A DNA stretch of 64,000 nucleotides from Tetramitus jugosus. Taxonomy: Eukaryota; Heterolobosea; Eutetramitea; Acrasida; Vahlkampfiidae. The stretch covers positions 496,001 through 560,000 of the forward strand of contig OW569348.1 in the NCBI GenBank assembly GCA_937625935.1, read 5' to 3'. Every line of letters begins with the position of its first letter. The first letter of the stretch is position 1. Below the pieces are notes generated by a model, which was given only the letters and a program-made list of their open reading frames with translations, made no database searches and was not told the DNA's origin. The position numbers and the translations under genes are program-made. Below, in pieces: positions 60,787-64,000 of the stretch.

Positions 60787-61468
60787 CCTGTCGTTTGCTA
60801 CCACACGACACACAATGGATGGAGGATGTTTGTTTTGTTTGTTTGTTCCGAAGATTGTTGCTTGATGTGGTTTTTTGACAATCACGTGGCGAGTTCCTGC
60901 CAAGGGCGTGGATGGCGAATTTAATTCCGAGTTTAACAAAAGTGGAAAAGGGAGATTCGTACACAATTTCAACACAGGGAAGGTCAAATCAATGTCCTTC
61001 TTGGTTTTCTCATTTTTCTTTTTGTTGTTTTGTGAGATAGGCACACTTTTGAACGTTGATATGGGGTGTGGGTTTATTTTGTGAAAAAAATGGTGTTTTG
61101 TCTCTTTTTTCGATGGTTGCTGCGTTTTTGTTCAAGTTTGTCGTCAGTGCAGCGCTTCTGTTGTTGAAATGTGTGTGGTCTTCTCCTTTCCTACTACGAC
61201 TGCTTACTATATTCATTGGCTCATTTCATTCATCATGATGTTATGATCACACAAGCGCTGCCTGAATGAACAAAAATTCTGCTGCTTTTTTTTTGTTGTT
61301 AATGTATCCTAAAATGTGGTTCTTCTTCTTCTTCTTCGAGTGTGTATGGTGGTGCTGGGGGTGTAAAATATATAATGTGTGTGTTCGTGCATGCGATGTT
61401 GTTGAGTAATGAGGATTGGTTGTGATGAACCTCTCACCGTCTCCTTCTTCTTCTTCGTCTATTGCTTC
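60787..61468. other. Gap between the F-box/TPR gene and the Rac gene
   Basis: About 680 bases. It includes the F-box gene leader and the long 3' flank of the Rac gene, with T-rich tracts (61290-61300) and TTC repeats (61320-61337, 61446-61460). No gene found. Confidence 0.4.
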
Positions 61469-62578
61469 TTAAACAAGAATGCAGCAACCACCACCAGACT
61501 TCTTCTCCACTTCCTTCACAGGTGGATTCAAAACTGCTTTAATCACTGACATGAACACTTCTTTGAGGCCCTTGTGAGACTTTGCAGAGCATTCGTTATA
61601 ATCTAGAGCGCCAATATCAGCCATCAATTTTTTTCCGTCCTGTGTAGTCACAATGGATTCGCCTTGATCCTGAAGCTTTTGCAAATAGGCTTCATCTGTT
61701 CGCAAATCCATCTTGGTTCCACAGAGAACAATAGGTACTTCAGTGCTGAACTGTTTCACTTCAGGCACCCATTTAGCAATCGCATTGTCATAACTGGTTT
61801 TGTTCACAGTAGATATACACAATAGAAAGACTTGAGTCTCTGGATAGGACAATGGTCTTGTTCGGTCAAAATCTATCATGATTGATTAGTTGTTTGTTTG
61901 TTATTTGTTGGTTCGTTTCATTGGTGTAGTCATGGTAGTAGTAATAATAGTAGTGATTATTATTGGTATTGTATTGTGTGTCATTTCATTGATATTGGTG
62001 TGGTTGTTGTTTGATAAGAGGAGGAAGCAATAGAAGAAGAAGAAGAAGCAACACGTGTTAGTTCGTCCATACACACCAACATCTAAAAGTTCAAAATTTG
62101 TTTGTTCAATGACATACCTGACTGACCAGCCGTATCCCACAAACTTAGAGAAATAGATTCATTGCCGTACAAGACGCAAGCAGAGTAATTATCGAACACT
62201 GTTGGCACATACTCCTCAGGGAAGCTGTTTGTCTATTGTTGTTTGAATTCACAATTAAAAGCAAGAAGTGTTAATGAAGGCCTTGGCTCAGAGCAAAACA
62301 ATTATTGTTATTGCTGTTGTGTTTGTTTTTTCAAATCATTCAAAAGTGTGTGATAGATGGTGGTACTGTGCTCTAGCACATTGCAGTGAAGAAAACCAAA
62401 GGGCAACTCTCTCGTTCATGAGGTAATAGAGAAGTCGTGTATGCGTGAAAGTGATGAATTGAATTTAAATGTGTTGTGTGTGTGTGATGAGAGAGAGACA
62501 TACAGTGTATGAGATGAGCAAACTAGTCTTACCAACGGCACCATCGCCGAGAACAACGCACTTAAGTGTTACTGACAT
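61469..62578 (-). CDS. Rac/Cdc42-type Rho GTPase (3 exons)
   Basis: Exons 62504-62578, 62118-62232 and 61469-61872; introns of 271 and 245 bases (donors GTATGT, acceptors AATAG and GATAG) keep the frame, giving 197 residues. All G motifs are intact: [11 protein letters not shown] (P-loop), effector loop [26 protein letters not shown] (G3), GTKMDLR (G4), CSAKSHKG (G5) and C-terminal CILV prenylation box preceded by KKSGGG. Switch II has Ser-Asp-Phe where Rac/Cdc42 has Glu-Asp-Tyr. By family knowledge it controls actin, motility and phagocytosis in amoeboid cells. It is divergent from coatomer gamma. Confidence 0.95.
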
Positions 62579-63038
62579 ATTGTTATTGACTTTCTAGAAA
62601 CGAGTTATTTTGTTCTTTGTTTACTTTTGTCCTCTCTTGCGCCTCTGATGGGAAAATACGGTGAGTGTCGTTCGTTTTTGTTTGTTGATGAGGACAAAAG
62701 CCGCTCTCACAGATGTCACTCACTGACAGCTGACGGAAATAGTGGCGGATTGTAAAGCTTCATATTCATGATTTTTAGGAAACTCGGAGTAAAATACCAC
62801 GGGGTTTTGTTTATTGAGCGTTCAATCAACACTGACGGACTTTTAGTGCAGACAAAGATAGAACAACGCTTGTTTCGACCTTGTTGGCGGCCATGTGGCA
62901 TCACTGATTTGTTCTCTCGAAAAAAAAACATTTGTGATCAATCACAAAATCCAAACAAAAACTTCGAAAAAAAAAGCAAACATCATCACAACCATCGTCA
63001 CTTTCGCTTGAGCGCAACAAACGACAACAATAGACAGA
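62579..63038. other. Divergent promoter between Rac and coatomer gamma
   Basis: 460 bases, with an A-run near 62920-62928 and 62968-62974. No ORF or structured RNA seen. Both genes are expected to be constitutively expressed. Confidence 0.4.
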
Positions 63039-64000
63039 ATGGAGCCATACAAGAAGGATGACGACGAGGAATTCTATACATTTCCATTTCAGAACTTGGA
63101 ACCAACATCCGTTCTGCAGGAATCCAGAGAATTTAACAATACGCCGATCAAAGCAAGACAATGTGTTTTGATTATTACGAAGCTGTTGTATGTTTTGGGT
63201 CAAGGAACACACTTTTCTAAATTGGAAGCTACAGATGTGTTCTTCAATTGCACAAAGCTTTTCATTACTGATGATGTGAGTATTGTTGTTGTTGTTGTTG
63301 TATTCTTATGATCATGACTATGAATTCCACACACCACAGATGATGCTAACACACGCTATGATTCTTCATTTTTAACGACAAATATTGATTCAATTGTCGA
63401 CAATTGTGATCATATATGTGACCTTATTTTCGTTGATAATGAACAGCCAAAATTGAAGCGTATGCTGTATTTGATTATTGCAGAATTGGCTGCAGACGCT
63501 GAGAATAGTTTTGCTGCTGCAAACAGTTTATTGAAGGCAATGAGCTCCAACACGGATGAACACAAGTCTCATGCCATTCGTACCTTGAGAAGAATCACTG
63601 ATGTATGTTATTTGTTGTTTGTTATGTGATTATTGTTATTGTTGTTGTTGTTGTTGTTGTGAGAAGATTTTGTTAACACGTATGGAATTTTCAACTTGAT
63701 TTTGTGATCAATAGGCCTCCATGTTTGGTGCAATGGACAGACATTTGAAGCAAGCAGTTGTCGATCAATCACCATCCGTTGCTTCTAGTGCTCTCATTTC
63801 TGGTTTGCACTTGAGTGATTCCAATTTGGATCTTGTCAAGAGATGGAGCAATGAAATTCAATCGGCTCTCAAGAACAGATATCACATGGTACAGTACCAC
63901 GCACTCGCTCTCATGTACAAGCTCAGATATCAAGATGCCTTGGCTGTTTCAAAGCTCGTTTCTTCCAATATTACCAACTTTAGATCGCCATTGGCTCACA
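63039..64000 (+). CDS. COPG: Coatomer subunit gamma, 5' part (3' end outside window)
   Basis: ATG 63039. Exons 63039-63275, 63447-63602 and 63715 onward, with introns of 171 and 112 bases (donors GTGAGT and GTATGT; acceptors GAACAG and CAATAG), all phase 0. The visible 226 residues match the gamma-COP N-terminus: FPFQNLEPTSVLQESREFNN, KARQCVLIITKLLYVLGQG, PKLKRMLYLIIAELAADAEN, HAIRTLRRITDASMFGAMDR and SVASSALISGLHLSDSNLDL. It is an adaptin-like trunk subunit of the COPI coat for Golgi-to-ER and intra-Golgi traffic. The rest lies beyond the window. It has more introns than its neighbours. Confidence 0.95.

Overview
This window looks like nuclear DNA of a heterolobosean amoeboflagellate, most probably Naegleria. 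That assignment is an inference. It rests on dense genes with short intergenic gaps, mostly intronless genes, a few short GTAAGT/GTATGT...AG introns, the standard genetic code with all three stops used, Asn/Gln/Ser/Thr/His-rich low-complexity tracts, an intronless flagellar-type alpha-tubulin, an EF-hand NDH-2, a RegA-like REC-phosphodiesterase and several Rho/F-box proteins. No plasmid, phage, transposon or CRISPR features were seen. The species cannot be fixed by eye.

Layout. 1-10 kb: 3' end of CSN4 (COP9 signalosome), a MAP10-like protein, a spliced VMA21-like V-ATPase assembly factor, a GAS2/GAR-like coiled-coil protein, an RNase P RNA gene (by conserved-region matches and P1/P4 pairing), an R2R3 Myb factor and a membrane-anchored SNase-type nuclease. 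10-26 kb: 2-oxoglutarate dehydrogenase E1, acylaminoacyl peptidase, a small spliced single-pass membrane protein, an NHL beta-propeller protein, a two-TM protein, a calcium-type NDH-2, an unknown acidic protein with a PIP-like start, and alpha-tubulin. 26-37 kb: a leishmanolysin-type metalloprotease, a REC-PDE-pseudoREC-HPt signalling protein, a zinc-ribbon protein, a HOT/ADHFE1 transhydrogenase and an F-box/degenerate-Rho fusion. 37-48 kb: a 2205-residue TPR protein, a PARP16-like ADP-ribosyltransferase, triosephosphate isomerase, a nuclear-type basic protein and an intron-containing tRNA-Glu(TTC). 48-64 kb: an unexplained hairpin-rich stretch, a Cys-pair protein, a small mitochondrial-type protein, a coiled-coil protein, a cytochrome b5/b5-reductase fusion, a glutaminase homologue lacking its Ser-Lys dyad, a MATE transporter, a small membrane protein, an F-box/TPR protein, a spliced Rac-type GTPase and the 5' part of coatomer gamma.

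How genes relate. There are no operons; head-to-head pairs share short promoters. Metabolic genes (OGDH, NDH-2, HOT, TPI, the glutaminase homologue) cluster only loosely. The cytoskeletal/flagellar theme is alpha-tubulin, the MAP10-like protein, the GAR-like protein and possibly the coiled-coil protein at 50.7 kb. The most unusual proteins are the REC-PDE-REC-HPt protein, the pseudo-glutaminase and the F-box/Rho fusion.
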